Positions 44,903 through 55,377 of a DNA stretch of 64,000 nt are shown here, piece by piece. The translations under genes and the position numbers were made by a program. Source of the DNA: Sphingomonas sp. Leaf208 (GTDB taxonomy: Bacteria; Pseudomonadota; Alphaproteobacteria; Sphingomonadales; Sphingomonadaceae); assembly GCF_001421415.1 (NCBI RefSeq), contig NZ_LMKH01000034.1:186001-250000 (forward strand), read 5' to 3'. The stretch's first letter is position 1. Every line of letters begins with the position of its first letter. Below the pieces are notes generated by a model. That model worked only from the letters and a program-made list of their open reading frames with translations. It searched no databases and was not told where the DNA came from.

Positions 44903-45775
44903 ATGACCAACTTCACGAAGCTCACCATGCTCGCCGGTCTCGCGACCGCGGGCATTTTCGCTGTCCCGGCCGCCGCGCAGGACATGACCACCGACACCAA
45001 GCCGTTCTCGGGCGTCTATATCGGCGCAGCCGGCGGCTATGACGTCCAGGGCAACGACGTCGGCTCGTCGATCCTGTTCGACCGCAACAACGACGGCAAT
45101 TTCAGCGACAGCGTCAACACCATCACCGGCGCCAACGCCTTCTCGCCGGGCTTCTGCAACGGCTCCGCCCGCACTGCGGTGCCGGCCTATGGTTGCCGCA
45201 ACGACGATGACGGTTGGTCGTATTACGGCCGCGCCGGCTTCGACGTGCAGCGCGGTCCGTTCGTGGTCGGCATCGTCGGCGAATTCGGCAAGTCCGAGAT
45301 CACCGACAGCGTCGCCGCCTTCTCGACCACGCCCGCCAGCTACACGATGGCACGCAAGCTGAAGTGGGAAGGCTCGGCCCGCCTTCGCGCCGGTCTCGCC
45401 GCGCGCAACACGCTGTTCTACGCCACCGGCGGCGCCGGCTATGCCAAGATCGACAACCTGTTCTTTACCACCAACACCGCCAACGCGTTCGCAGCCACCG
45501 GTTCGGACAAGAAGTGGGGCTATGTCGGTGGCGGCGGCATCGAGCAGAAGCTGACCAAGAACATCTCGATCGGCATGGAATACACCTACCACCAGTACAA
45601 GGACGACGACGCCCGCGTCCTCGTCACCGCCGGCAGCGCGATCACTGGCAGCCCGGTCCTGCTCGCGAACAACCCGTTCGTCCTCGCCCCCAACACCGCC
45701 GGCACAGCCTTCCGCCGCAGCGACGACCAGTTCCGCTGGCACTCGCTGCGCGGGACCGTGAGCTTCCGGTTCTAA
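44903..45775 (+). CDS. Outer-membrane porin-like beta-barrel protein (Omp25/31 type)
   Basis: 290 residues. Signal peptide ends in PAAAQD. The start of the mature protein, FSGVYIGAAGGYD, and repeated amphipathic strands (WSYYGRAGFDVQRGPFVVGI, WEGSARLRAGLAARNTLFYA) with terminal LRGTVSFRF indicate an 8-strand barrel of the Omp25-like group common in alphaproteobacteria. Two cysteines (CNGS, CRND) in an outer loop. Followed by a strong terminator. Confidence 0.87.
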   Translation: MTNFTKLTMLAGLATAGIFAVPAAAQDMTTDTKPFSGVYIGAAGGYDVQGNDVGSSILFDRNNDGNFSDSVNTITGANAFSPGFCNGSARTAVPAYGCRNDDDGWSYYGRAGFDVQRGPFVVGIVGEFGKSEITDSVAAFSTTPASYTMARKLKWEGSARLRAGLAARNTLFYATGGAGYAKIDNLFFTTNTANAFAATGSDKKWGYVGGGGIEQKLTKNISIGMEYTYHQYKDDDARVLVTAGSAITGSPVLLANNPFVLAPNTAGTAFRRSDDQFRWHSLRGTVSFRF

Positions 45776-45889
45776 GGCGAAGGGCGGCCTGCACCAAGCT
45801 GGTGCAGGACTCGCCCAAGCCCGGCCAGCGCAGCAAAGCACGCCACAAGGCGTAGCTTAGCTACGACTGACGGCGCGCGGAGTGACAGA

Positions 45890-45923
45890 AAAGGCCGTTG
45901 CCCCAACCCGGGCAGCGGCCTTT
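45890..45923 (+). terminator. Intrinsic terminator
   Basis: Arms AAAGGCCGTTGCCC / GGGCAGCGGCCTTT with a short loop and TTTCTCGTTT after it, 114 bp after the porin-like stop. The intervening sequence also has smaller hairpins CCTGCACCAAGCTGGTGCAG (45788-45808) and CGTAGCTTAGCTACG (45852-45866). Confidence 0.8.
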
Positions 45924-45974
45924 CTCGTTTCAGCAAACGTGTGCTCGCTATCAAAACTCACCACCCACCCCGCT

Positions 45975-46080
45975 ACCACCCCGGCGAAGGCCGGGGCCCA
46001 GTTGGAAAGGTGGAAATAATGGAGGGCCGCCGATCGTTACCGCCGTCCCCCAACTGGACCCCGGCCTCCGCCGGGGTGGT
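45975..46080. repeat. Palindromic repeat, family D
   Basis: ACCCCGGCGAAGGCCGGGG with CCCAGTTGG at the left, CCAACTGGACCCCGGCCTCC and CGCCGGGGTGGT at the right, core of about 40 bp. Directly upstream of the thiC leader. Confidence 0.85.
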
Positions 46081-46196
46081 GAACTTCGATCGGCAGGACG
46101 CCCAACCGAATCCCAGGCGCACTTCCCTCGCGCACCCCCAAGCCCCCCAAATTCCCCATTGCACCCCGCCCCCAGCCCCCTATGCTCACCCCACCC

Positions 46197-48252
<2,056 letters not shown>

Positions 48253-48265
48253 TTGAACGGTATGC

Positions 48266-49336
48266 CTAGGGTTTAGCCAGAGATCGTTCTCTGGCTCTAC
48301 CAAGGATGTAGTCGCGAAAAGAGCGGTGGGAAATTACGTAACTGACCCACATACTTTCCGTTGCTCGGTTCTGAGCAGTCTCGACGCCTCGTCTATAAAT
48401 GAGATTGACTGGGGCTCCCTTCGGCTCTTTGCCGATACCGCCCGCGATTATCGCATTTATGCTGGCGCGCGTTTTGGGTCGGAATTCGGGCGGGATCTCA
48501 GACAGGATGGTTTCTAGTGTATCCCGCCAAGCGGGGATGTCGGTACCCGGATCGTCCAGAATCTGGCGGATTTGCCACCAGTAGTAGTTGATATTAGAAC
48601 CTGACATGATTTTGGGCTCATGTGCCGCAGCCATATCAACATTGGAAATAACGGTGCCGTATTCGATCGTTCGAGAATTTGTTTCAGGGGTACGGACTGA
48701 CCGTATGACGATGTCATCTTTTACCTGAGCGCCTATAAAACCCGGCTTGCCGTACTTTCCGGCCTTCAGGAACGCGGCCGGCAACGAAACGTCTGCGATT
48801 TGATGTATCGAATGCATCAGGCCCGCAACGTGATCGGACCGTTCGGCGAGCGCAGTGACCCACGAAGACGGCATCAGCAATTCAGCGGCAAAGCGATTGG
48901 CTTCCGTCTCCATTTCCCTGTATTTTCCACGCTCCAGCGATCGTGGCATTTCGATATCGTCGACAATCGTGCCAGCATGCCACGGAATGATAATATGCCC
49001 GATTTCATGAGCGAGGGTGAAGCGCTTGCGCACCGTGGGCATATTTTTGGAGACCCAAACCTTCGGCCGTTTTCCCCGTACCTTAAGGTCCAGGCACAAC
49101 CCATCGATCTCAGTCGGAAAGTCTTTGAAGGATAGAGTGGCAAAACCCCGGCATAGGGCTTCGACGTCAATGGGTGGGGTTAGACCAAGCCGCTCGACCA
49201 ATCGGGCGGCCATCCGCTCCTCGGGATGACGGAGATCAACGATCAGGCTGTGCGGCAATCCACCGTGTGAGCGTAACAAGTTTTCCAGCTTCATCAGAGC
49301 GAGCCGCAATCCGCTCTTGAATTCGTATGTTGTCAT
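48266..49336 (-). CDS. ImmA/IrrE-family zinc metallopeptidase
   Basis: 356 residues from ATG 49336 (AGAGG 6 bp upstream); ATG 49294 is an alternative. The zinc site HEIGH is near residue 110, and ETEANRFAAELLMP follows about 35 residues later, the classical ImmA/IrrE pattern. Family members cleave repressors or antitoxins, as ImmA does for ImmR. No helix-turn-helix is fused. The C-terminal 180 residues have no recognisable fold. It is the third gene of an operon with an E3-like RNase and a 107-residue protein; base composition is visibly lower in GC than the flanks, suggesting transfer. Confidence 0.85.
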   Translation of the reverse strand: MTTYEFKSGLRLALMKLENLLRSHGGLPHSLIVDLRHPEERMAARLVERLGLTPPIDVEALCRGFATLSFKDFPTEIDGLCLDLKVRGKRPKVWVSKNMPTVRKRFTLAHEIGHIIIPWHAGTIVDDIEMPRSLERGKYREMETEANRFAAELLMPSSWVTALAERSDHVAGLMHSIHQIADVSLPAAFLKAGKYGKPGFIGAQVKDDIVIRSVRTPETNSRTIEYGTVISNVDMAAAHEPKIMSGSNINYYWWQIRQILDDPGTDIPAWRDTLETILSEIPPEFRPKTRASINAIIAGGIGKEPKGAPVNLIYRRGVETAQNRATESMWVSYVISHRSFRDYILGRARERSLAKP

Positions 49337-49559
49337 TAACCGCCTCTCTGAGGGGCCTTTCCGTATGGCGCGCCGTCAGGATGGTATCGATTGCGTCAGG
49401 ATCGGATACCCACAGCGAGTACTCGTCGAATGTCATCCCCAGATACTCGTGAATGTCCAAGGATGAATCGGAGGCATGCCATGCCTCTACGAAATCTTCG
49501 ATCTCGTCCGATAGTACCTGTCCACTCAGGGCAAGCGAGATGAAGGACGAATCAGACAT
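49236..49559 (-). CDS. 107-residue acidic protein, candidate antitoxin/immunity partner
   Basis: 107 residues from ATG 49559, preceded by AAGGAAG; TTG 49562 is one codon earlier. The N-terminal half is acidic: LSDEIEDFVEAWH, IHEYLGMTFDEYSLWVSDP. The pattern with HEYLGMT-x-x-EY recurs in small proteins beside toxin genes, in my recollection; function not established. It overlaps the RNase gene by 8 bp and the ImmA-like gene by 101 bp, an unusually long overlap. The position between the RNase and the peptidase makes it the best candidate for the neutralising protein. Confidence 0.7.
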   Translation of the reverse strand: MSDSSFISLALSGQVLSDEIEDFVEAWHASDSSLDIHEYLGMTFDEYSLWVSDPDAIDTILTARHTERPLREAVNDNIRIQERIAARSDEAGKLVTLTRWIAAQPDR

Positions 49560-49842
49560 CAATCTTCCTTCCCTTTACGGGTAGCTTAAATAGCACGCCG
49601 GTTATCGCATCGGCCGCACCTAAATGAACACCACGGGCGGTAAACACCTCTACCTCGCCGTGAAGATCATCCCATGTGTATAGGCGTTTGCCGCTAACGC
49701 TTCTCCACCGCCGAGAACCGTGCACAAATCCCAATGCCAGACATTCGTCCAAGAAGCACGGCGTTGGTTTGCCTACCATCAACGCATAAGGACACAAAGT
49801 TCGCGCGTGTGCCACGTAATTCGAAGCGGGGAAGCCAATCAA
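49552..49842 (-). CDS. Standalone colicin-E3-like 16S rRNase domain protein (candidate toxin)
   Basis: 96 residues if started at TTG 49842, 75 if at ATG 49779; neither has a clear ribosome binding site. From residue 44 the sequence RRWRSVSGKRLYTWDDLHGE aligns with the cytotoxic domain of colicin E3 (RKRWTGDKGRKIYEWDSQHG). Catalytic residues correspond: Asp58, His61, Glu65, His73 in GVHLG and Arg92. Colicin E3 cuts 16S rRNA between A1493 and G1494. There is no translocation or receptor domain, so it should act inside the cell. The stop overlaps the acidic protein gene. Confidence 0.8.
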   Translation of the reverse strand: MIGFPASNYVAHARTLCPYALMVGKPTPCFLDECLALGFVHGSRRWRSVSGKRLYTWDDLHGEVEVFTARGVHLGAADAITGVLFKLPVKGRKIDV

Positions 49843-50125
49843 TCATGGTGTCGGCACGACAACACCTCAATCGTCTGCTCGTCACCCGTCACCCGTCACC
49901 CGTCACCCGTCACCCGAACCCGGTACACCAGTCGGTGCTCGCCCGTGATCCGTCGAGACCACCAGCCCGCAAGGTTTTGCGCAACGGCTCTGGCCTGCCC
50001 ATGCCGGTGAGCGGGTGTCGCCTGCATTCCTCGATAAGGACGTTGATTCGTTGTAGAAGCTTGGCGTCCGCCTATTGCCCGCCGAGATACTCGGACCAGC
50101 CTTCCGGATCGAACGTGACCTTCAA
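49839..50125 (-). pseudogene. yoeB: Decayed yoeB-type toxin gene
   Basis: Reading from TTG 50125 (TTGA overlap with yefM) gives LKVTFDPEGWSEYLGGQ then a TAG stop, and continuing in frame DAKLLQRINVLIEECRRHPL and GRPEPLRKTL. After a four-A run the frame shifts by one base to LAGWWSRRITGEHRLVYRV. Five 7-bp units shift it again, and EQTIEVLSCRHHD ends the gene. All YoeB landmarks are therefore present but in three frames with one nonsense codon. The mRNA interferase activity is lost. About 32 bp longer than an intact copy. Confidence 0.8.
49881..49915. repeat. Five tandem copies of a 7-bp unit (GTCACCC)
   Basis: Five exact GTCACCC units in a row within the yoeB remnant. The unit length is not a multiple of three, so gain or loss of a unit changes the reading frame. 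Such a tract is prone to slippage. Confidence 0.9.
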
Positions 50126-50376
50126 GGTTGAATGAGCGCGTGCTCTTCGCCTTCGCCGGCATCAAGCCGCGCGATCCCGTCCAGCAACCGCTTCGCATTC
50201 GCCGGCGACGCCATCAAATGCAGCGTCTCCTCCATCCCGGCCCATTCGCTCGCCGAAATCAACACGACATTCTCGCCGAGCTCGCGCGTGATCATCACGG
50301 GAGCGCGGTCCGCTACGACCTTGTCGAGAACCGCCTTCAGGTTCTCGCGCGCTTCTGAGTAGCTCACGGTCTGCAT
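50122..50376 (-). CDS. yefM: YefM-type antitoxin
   Basis: 84 residues. MQTVSYSEARENLKAVLDKV is the Phd/YefM DNA-binding N-terminus; ITRELGENVVLISASEWAGMEETLHLM follows, and the acidic C-terminus (LDAGEGEEHALIQP) is the toxin-binding tail. Intact. It normally neutralises YoeB and represses its own operon. Here its toxin partner is dead, so it is either relic or a source of protection against other YoeB toxins. Confidence 0.92.
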   Translation of the reverse strand: MQTVSYSEARENLKAVLDKVVADRAPVMITRELGENVVLISASEWAGMEETLHLMASPANAKRLLDGIARLDAGEGEEHALIQP

Positions 50377-50520
50377 AGGGCAAAGATGGGCGACATTCTG
50401 CTCGATGTCGAGAATGTCGGCCGCCGAGAAGGATGCCCCCGCGCCACACCCTCTCCATAAAAAGTCCAACAGCCTACGCAAACGCTGTCCTACACGCCGC
50501 CCGCCTGATCCGCTCCGGCC

Positions 50521-51375
50521 ATGACCAAACCCACGCGCGCGCGCGCTCGCCGCGATGTCATGCCCGACATCGCCCCCGCTCTCGAACCGGCCACTCCCGA
50601 GGCAACCGCACGGACCACCGCGATGACCATCGTCGAGGCGGAGCATCTCCCGACGGTCGAGGACTTCGACCTTGCCGAATACGACTGGGTGCCGGTCCGC
50701 CGAAAGGTGCGGCACGATGGCTGGACGGTCGCGACGCAGCAGGCGTTCATCGGCGTGCTGGCGGATACCGGCTCGGTCACGCAGGCCGCGCGCGAGGTGA
50801 ACATGTCGGCGACCTCGTGTTACCGCCTGCGCCGCGCGGCCGATGGCGCGGCGTTCGCGGCGGCGTGGGATGCGGCGGTGCAGACCGCGTCGCTGCGGCT
50901 GGTCGATCTCGCCTTCGATCGCGCGGTCAACGGATCGCCCGAGCCGGTGTTCGATCGCGACGGCAATCGCGTCGGCCAGCGCGTCCGCTTCAACGATCGC
51001 CTGCTGATGTTCCTCCTGCGCGCGCACCAACCGGATCGCTATCGCACCCCCGGCCAGGCGCCTGCGCCGGCGCCCATCCCGGTGTCGCCGGTCGAGGCCA
51101 CGCTCGCCGCGCTCGCGCCGCCGATGCCCGCCGAACCGCACCGCCTGATGGCCCCCGAGGCGCTGGTGATGGCGCTCGAAGTCGCCGATATCCGCGCCGA
51201 ACCCATCGCCCAGCACCGTCCCGCGGCAACCGGTTCCGCACCGTCCGTCCAGACGTTCGAGGCGCAACTCGCCGCCGCGAAGGCGACGATCCCGCCCAAA
51301 TATCCCGAGAGGGTCCGCGTCCAGGAGGGTGAGGATGACCATGAAGGTCCTGGCCGGCGCCGTTTCCGAGCGTAA
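50521..51375 (+). CDS. Hypothetical helix-turn-helix protein
   Basis: 284 residues. TQQAFIGVLADTGSVTQAAREVNMSATSCYRLRRA (about 77-112) is a good helix-turn-helix of the type seen in small terminase-like or transcriptional regulators. The C-terminal half is Pro/Ala/Arg-rich and probably disordered. No other phage genes are nearby, so a terminase role is not assumed. It faces away from yefM and converges on the phnA-like gene. Function unknown. Confidence 0.6.
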   Translation: MTKPTRARARRDVMPDIAPALEPATPEATARTTAMTIVEAEHLPTVEDFDLAEYDWVPVRRKVRHDGWTVATQQAFIGVLADTGSVTQAAREVNMSATSCYRLRRAADGAAFAAAWDAAVQTASLRLVDLAFDRAVNGSPEPVFDRDGNRVGQRVRFNDRLLMFLLRAHQPDRYRTPGQAPAPAPIPVSPVEATLAALAPPMPAEPHRLMAPEALVMALEVADIRAEPIAQHRPAATGSAPSVQTFEAQLAAAKATIPPKYPERVRVQEGEDDHEGPGRRRFRA

Positions 51376-51411
51376 CTTTATCGTGACCTTTGGCGCCGGC
51401 CATCTCCCGAC

Positions 51412-51714
51412 CTAACGCTTCCGAACGAACTCCGCGCGCAGCACCAGCCCCTTGATCCCCTCGTACCGGCAGTCGATCTCCTGCGCGTCGCCGGTCAGCC
51501 GGATCGACTTGATCAGCGTGCCGCGCTTCAGCGTCTGCCCCGCGCCCTTCACGGTCAGGTCCTTGATCAGCGTCACCTGATCGCCGTCCGCCAGCACGTT
51601 GCCGACCGAATCCCGCACCACCACCGCGCCGTCGTCCGCCGCAACAGCCGTCGCCGCACCGCCCGCGACCCACTCGCCAGTCGCTTCGTCGTACACATAT
51701 TCGCCGTCGCTCAT
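51412..51714 (-). CDS. PhnA/YjdM-domain protein lacking the zinc ribbon
   Basis: 100 residues from ATG 51714 (ATG 51717 possible). VVRDSVGNVLADGDQVTLIKDL, TVKGAGQTLKRGTLIKSIRL and EIDCRYEGIKGLVLRAEF make a complete PhnA domain. The usual N-terminal zinc ribbon with two CxxC pairs is reduced to EYVYDEATGEWVAGG, without cysteines. In spite of the name, the family's link to phosphonate use is doubtful. The start overlaps the ung stop. Confidence 0.85.
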   Translation of the reverse strand: MSDGEYVYDEATGEWVAGGAATAVAADDGAVVVRDSVGNVLADGDQVTLIKDLTVKGAGQTLKRGTLIKSIRLTGDAQEIDCRYEGIKGLVLRAEFVRKR

Positions 51715-52409
51715 CATTCAGTCTCCGGCAGCGCCCAGTCGATCGGCGCGCGCCCATGGGTTCTAAGAAAGTCGTTGGCCCGGCTGAACGGCCGCGATCC
51801 GAAGAACCCGGTCCGCGCGGCCAGCGGCGAAGGATGCGCGGACTGGATCACCAGATGCCGCCCACCCTTAGTAACGTCATCGACGAACGCCGCCTTCTTC
51901 TGCGCATACGCCCCCCAAAGCAGGAACACGACCGGTTTGTCCTGCGCGTTCACCGCCGCGATCACCGCATCAGTAAACCGCTCCCACCCATGCTTGCTGT
52001 GCGACGCAGCCTCGCCCATCCGCACGCTCAGCACCGCGTTGAGCAGCAGCACACCTTGTGCGGCCCAATGGTCCAGCATGCCATGAGATGCCCGCGGGAT
52101 CCCGAGATCCGCCTCCAGCTCCTTGTAGATGTTCACCAGGCTAGGCGGCGTCCGCACGCCCTCGCGCACCGAGAAGCTGAGTCCGTGCGCCTGCCCCTCG
52201 CCATGATACGGATCCTGCCCCAGGATCACGACCCGCACCTGATCGAGCGGCGTCAGCTCCAACGCCCGAAACCGGTCCGCGTCGTCGGGAAACACCCGAG
52301 CCCCAGCCGCCCTCTCGCTCTCCAGAAACGCGTCGAGCGCCCGCATGTACGGCGCCTCGAACTCGGCGGTGAGCGTCTGCCAGCTTTCGGGGAGCGTATG
52401 ATCGAACAT
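51714..52409 (-). CDS. ung: Uracil-DNA glycosylase, family 1
   Basis: 231 residues from ATG 52409. Active-site motif [18 protein letters not shown] contains the catalytic Asp and Tyr; [19 protein letters not shown] is the leucine-loop motif. It excises uracil from DNA. An earlier TTG (52445) would add 12 residues unlike the family. A second glycosylase of a different family is found at 55378. Confidence 0.95.
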   Translation of the reverse strand: MFDHTLPESWQTLTAEFEAPYMRALDAFLESERAAGARVFPDDADRFRALELTPLDQVRVVILGQDPYHGEGQAHGLSFSVREGVRTPPSLVNIYKELEADLGIPRASHGMLDHWAAQGVLLLNAVLSVRMGEAASHSKHGWERFTDAVIAAVNAQDKPVVFLLWGAYAQKKAAFVDDVTKGGRHLVIQSAHPSPLAARTGFFGSRPFSRANDFLRTHGRAPIDWALPETE

Positions 52410-52457
52410 CCCCGCCGCATGTCGGACAGGGCAGGGCAGTGTCAATTGCCGCTCCTA

Positions 52458-52535
52458 GTTCCCCCGCGAAGGCGGGGGCCCAGGATCACAAACGATACCG
52501 CCCGCAACCCTGGACCCCCGCCTCCGCGGGGGAAC
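52458..52535. repeat. Palindromic repeat, family E
   Basis: GTTCCCCCGCGAAGGCGGGG with GCCCAGGATC on the left and CCCCCGCCTCCGCGGGGGAA on the right. It lies in the 170 bp between ung and aguB. Confidence 0.85.
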
Positions 52536-52582
52536 AGCAAGAAGGCTCGCACTCCGTGACGCCCCCCCTTATATGCGCGCCC

Positions 52583-53431
<849 letters not shown>

Positions 53432-53438
53432 CCCATCG

Positions 53439-53562
53439 ATCCTCCCCCGCCAGGGGGAGGTGGCTGGCGCTTGCCAGACGGAGGGGGAGGAAAGGGTGAC
53501 CGAGGTTCCGTGTCCTCCCCCTCCGTCACCTTCGGCGACACCTCCCCCTGGCGGGGGAGGAT
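53439..53562. repeat. Palindromic repeat, family B
   Basis: ATCCTCCCCCGCCAGGGGGA / CCCCCTGGCGGGGGAGGAT with inner CAGACGGAGGGGGAGG and its complement. It separates aguB from the convergent DUF4337 gene. Confidence 0.88.
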
Positions 53563-54149
53563 CACAACCAAGCCAACCCCGCCAACAACGCCCCCACCAG
53601 CGCAGCAGCCCCCGCAACCCACAGCAACCACCGCCGCCCGGTCAGCGCCGTAATCGACGCCAGCGCGATCGCCACCTGGATCGCGGTCACCGCCAGCGCC
53701 AGCTTCGTATGCGGCCGCAGCGCCTCGTCCGACTCCCCATCCGCCGCCGCCGAGCGCCGATCGAGCGTCTCCGCCTCCCGCTTCAACGCCGTCCCCCGCG
53801 CCTTGTACCGCGCGATATCCGCCCGGTGCGTCGCCATCTGAGTCGCACCGAACCCAGGCGGCGCGAGGTCGACCTCCATCTGCGCGATATGCCGCTTCAA
53901 GTCCTCCGCCTGGTAATAGCCCCACGCATCCGACGCCTGCGCCTTGATCAGCACCGCCTCGTTCTTGTGGAGCAACGCCTCGTTCTGCGTATGCCCGCCG
54001 AGGAAACTGGTCACCGCCGCCAGCGTTGCCAGGATCGCGGTGAACAATGCGATCCGCTGGTCGAACGCCTCACCCTTGACCGCGCGTTCCTCCGACAGTT
54101 GCTCATGCAACCCGCGTACTTCGAAATCATCATCCATGTTGGTCGTCAT
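53562..54149 (-). CDS. DUF4337-family membrane protein
   Basis: 195 residues from ATG 54149 (GGAGG close upstream; ATG 54137 possible). Acidic N-terminus, one membrane segment (IALFTAILATLAAVTSFLG), a charged central stretch of about 90 residues likely to be coiled coil (ARYKARGTALKREAETLDRR), and two C-terminal membrane helices (LALAVTAIQVAIALASITAL and WLLWVAGAAALVGALLAGLA). The arrangement matches DUF4337, function unknown. Its start is divergent from the MBL lipoprotein gene, 56 bp away. Confidence 0.8.
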   Translation of the reverse strand: MTTNMDDDFEVRGLHEQLSEERAVKGEAFDQRIALFTAILATLAAVTSFLGGHTQNEALLHKNEAVLIKAQASDAWGYYQAEDLKRHIAQMEVDLAPPGFGATQMATHRADIARYKARGTALKREAETLDRRSAAADGESDEALRPHTKLALAVTAIQVAIALASITALTGRRWLLWVAGAAALVGALLAGLAWL

Positions 54150-54205
54150 GGCCCTCCGCGCGTGACTGGACGCTGATGATCGCGTGACATAGTCGTCAGC
54201 GCGCC

Positions 54206-55243
54206 ATGATCCGCACTCGCTCGATACTGCTCGCGCTCTCGCTCCTCGCCGGCTGCGCGACACCGGCGACAAAGACCTTTCCGCTGAGCGATCACTTCGA
54301 CGGGACGCGCTTCTTCAACCCCGACGGCGTGCAGGGCAGTACTGGCGAGCAGAAGCAGGGCCCGGTCGCGCTGCTCCGCAACCTGGTAAAGCCGCCCTAC
54401 CGAAGCTGGCCCAAGGTGCCCGTCACCCCGACGCGGCCCCCGGCCCGGGTCGAGGGCCTGACGATGCGCGTCACCTGGATCGGCCACTCGACCGTGCTGG
54501 TGCAGACCCAGGGGCTCAACATCCTGACCGATCCGATGTGGCTCGAGCGCTCGTCCCCGGTCCAGTTCGTCGGCGTGAAGCGCGTCCGCGAACCCGGCGT
54601 GCGTCTCGCGGACCTGCCGAAGATCCACCTCATCCTGCTCAGCCACGACCACCGCGACCACCTCGACATGACCGCGATGAGACGGCTCTGGCGGCGCGAC
54701 AAGCCGCTGATCGTGACCGGCCTCGGCAACGACCAGATCCTCGCGCGCAGCGGCGTCCATGCGATCGCACTCGACTGGGGCGGGCGCGTGACGTTGCGTC
54801 CCGGCATCGACGTGATCGTCGACCGCGCGCATCACTGGAGCGAATACGACCCCGGCGACCGCGACAAGACGCTCTGGGCAGGCTTCACCGTGACGCTACC
54901 CGGTGGGAACCTGTATTTCGCGGGCGACACCGGGCCGGGCGACATGCGCTGGGCAACCGAAGCGCGCGCCGCCGGCCCGGTCCGCCTCGCGATCCTGCCG
55001 ATCGGCGCGTATCATTTCGCGGGTCACCAGACCGACAACCACATCGGCCCGGACCAGGCGGTGACCGCGTTCGAACAGCTCGGCGCGGCCTATGCGATTG
55101 GCGTCCACTGGGGCACGTTCGAGCTGACGTCAGAGGGTATCAACGAACCGCCCGACCACCTCCGCGCGGCGCTGATCCGCGAACACATCCCCGCGAACCG
55201 TTTCCGCACCCCAGAGGCCGGCGAGCCCTGGGTGATCGATTAG
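54206..55243 (+). CDS. Metallo-beta-lactamase-fold lipoprotein (UlaG / NAPE-PLD type)
   Basis: 345 residues. Lipoprotein signal with lipobox LLAGC. Metal-binding SHDHRDHLD (H-x-H-x-D-H) near residue 148 and later FAGDTGPGD, HHWSEYD and HWGTFELT residues place it with the UlaG/NAPE-PLD-like MBL hydrolases. Substrate unknown, possibly a phosphodiester. Exported and probably membrane-anchored. Confidence 0.85.
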   Translation: MIRTRSILLALSLLAGCATPATKTFPLSDHFDGTRFFNPDGVQGSTGEQKQGPVALLRNLVKPPYRSWPKVPVTPTRPPARVEGLTMRVTWIGHSTVLVQTQGLNILTDPMWLERSSPVQFVGVKRVREPGVRLADLPKIHLILLSHDHRDHLDMTAMRRLWRRDKPLIVTGLGNDQILARSGVHAIALDWGGRVTLRPGIDVIVDRAHHWSEYDPGDRDKTLWAGFTVTLPGGNLYFAGDTGPGDMRWATEARAAGPVRLAILPIGAYHFAGHQTDNHIGPDQAVTAFEQLGAAYAIGVHWGTFELTSEGINEPPDHLRAALIREHIPANRFRTPEAGEPWVID

Positions 55244-55250
55244 TCGTCCA

Positions 55251-55362
55251 ACTCCCCTCCCTGAAAGGGAGGGGCAGGGGGTGGGTAGGCCCGATCAAGC
55301 CGCAACCGATCCGCGATCCGGACACCAACCCACCCCCAACCCCTCCCTTCCAGGGAGGGGAG
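55251..55362. repeat. Palindromic repeat, family C
   Basis: ACTCCCCTCCCTGAAAGGGA with GGGGGTGGGT on the left, ACCCACCCCCAACCCCTCCC and TTCCAGGGAGGGGAG on the right. It lies between two convergent genes. Confidence 0.85.
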
Positions 55363-55377
55363 CAGCGTCACGGCTTC

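Noticed and set aside
48266..49336. IrrE-like DNA-damage regulator with its own DNA-binding domain
   Set aside because: The zinc site fits, but no helix-turn-helix is found in the protein; only the peptidase call is kept.
49861..49930. CRISPR array or origin iterons at the GTCACCC tract
   Set aside because: The units are only 7 bp and directly adjacent without spacers; they lie within the yoeB remnant.
50521..51375. Prophage terminase small subunit
   Set aside because: Only the helix-turn-helix is suggestive. No large subunit, portal or other phage gene lies nearby.
52458..52582. Upstream extension of aguB through the family E repeat
   Set aside because: The first 48 residues would be a translation of the repeat, whereas the nitrilase fold starts directly at ATG 52583.
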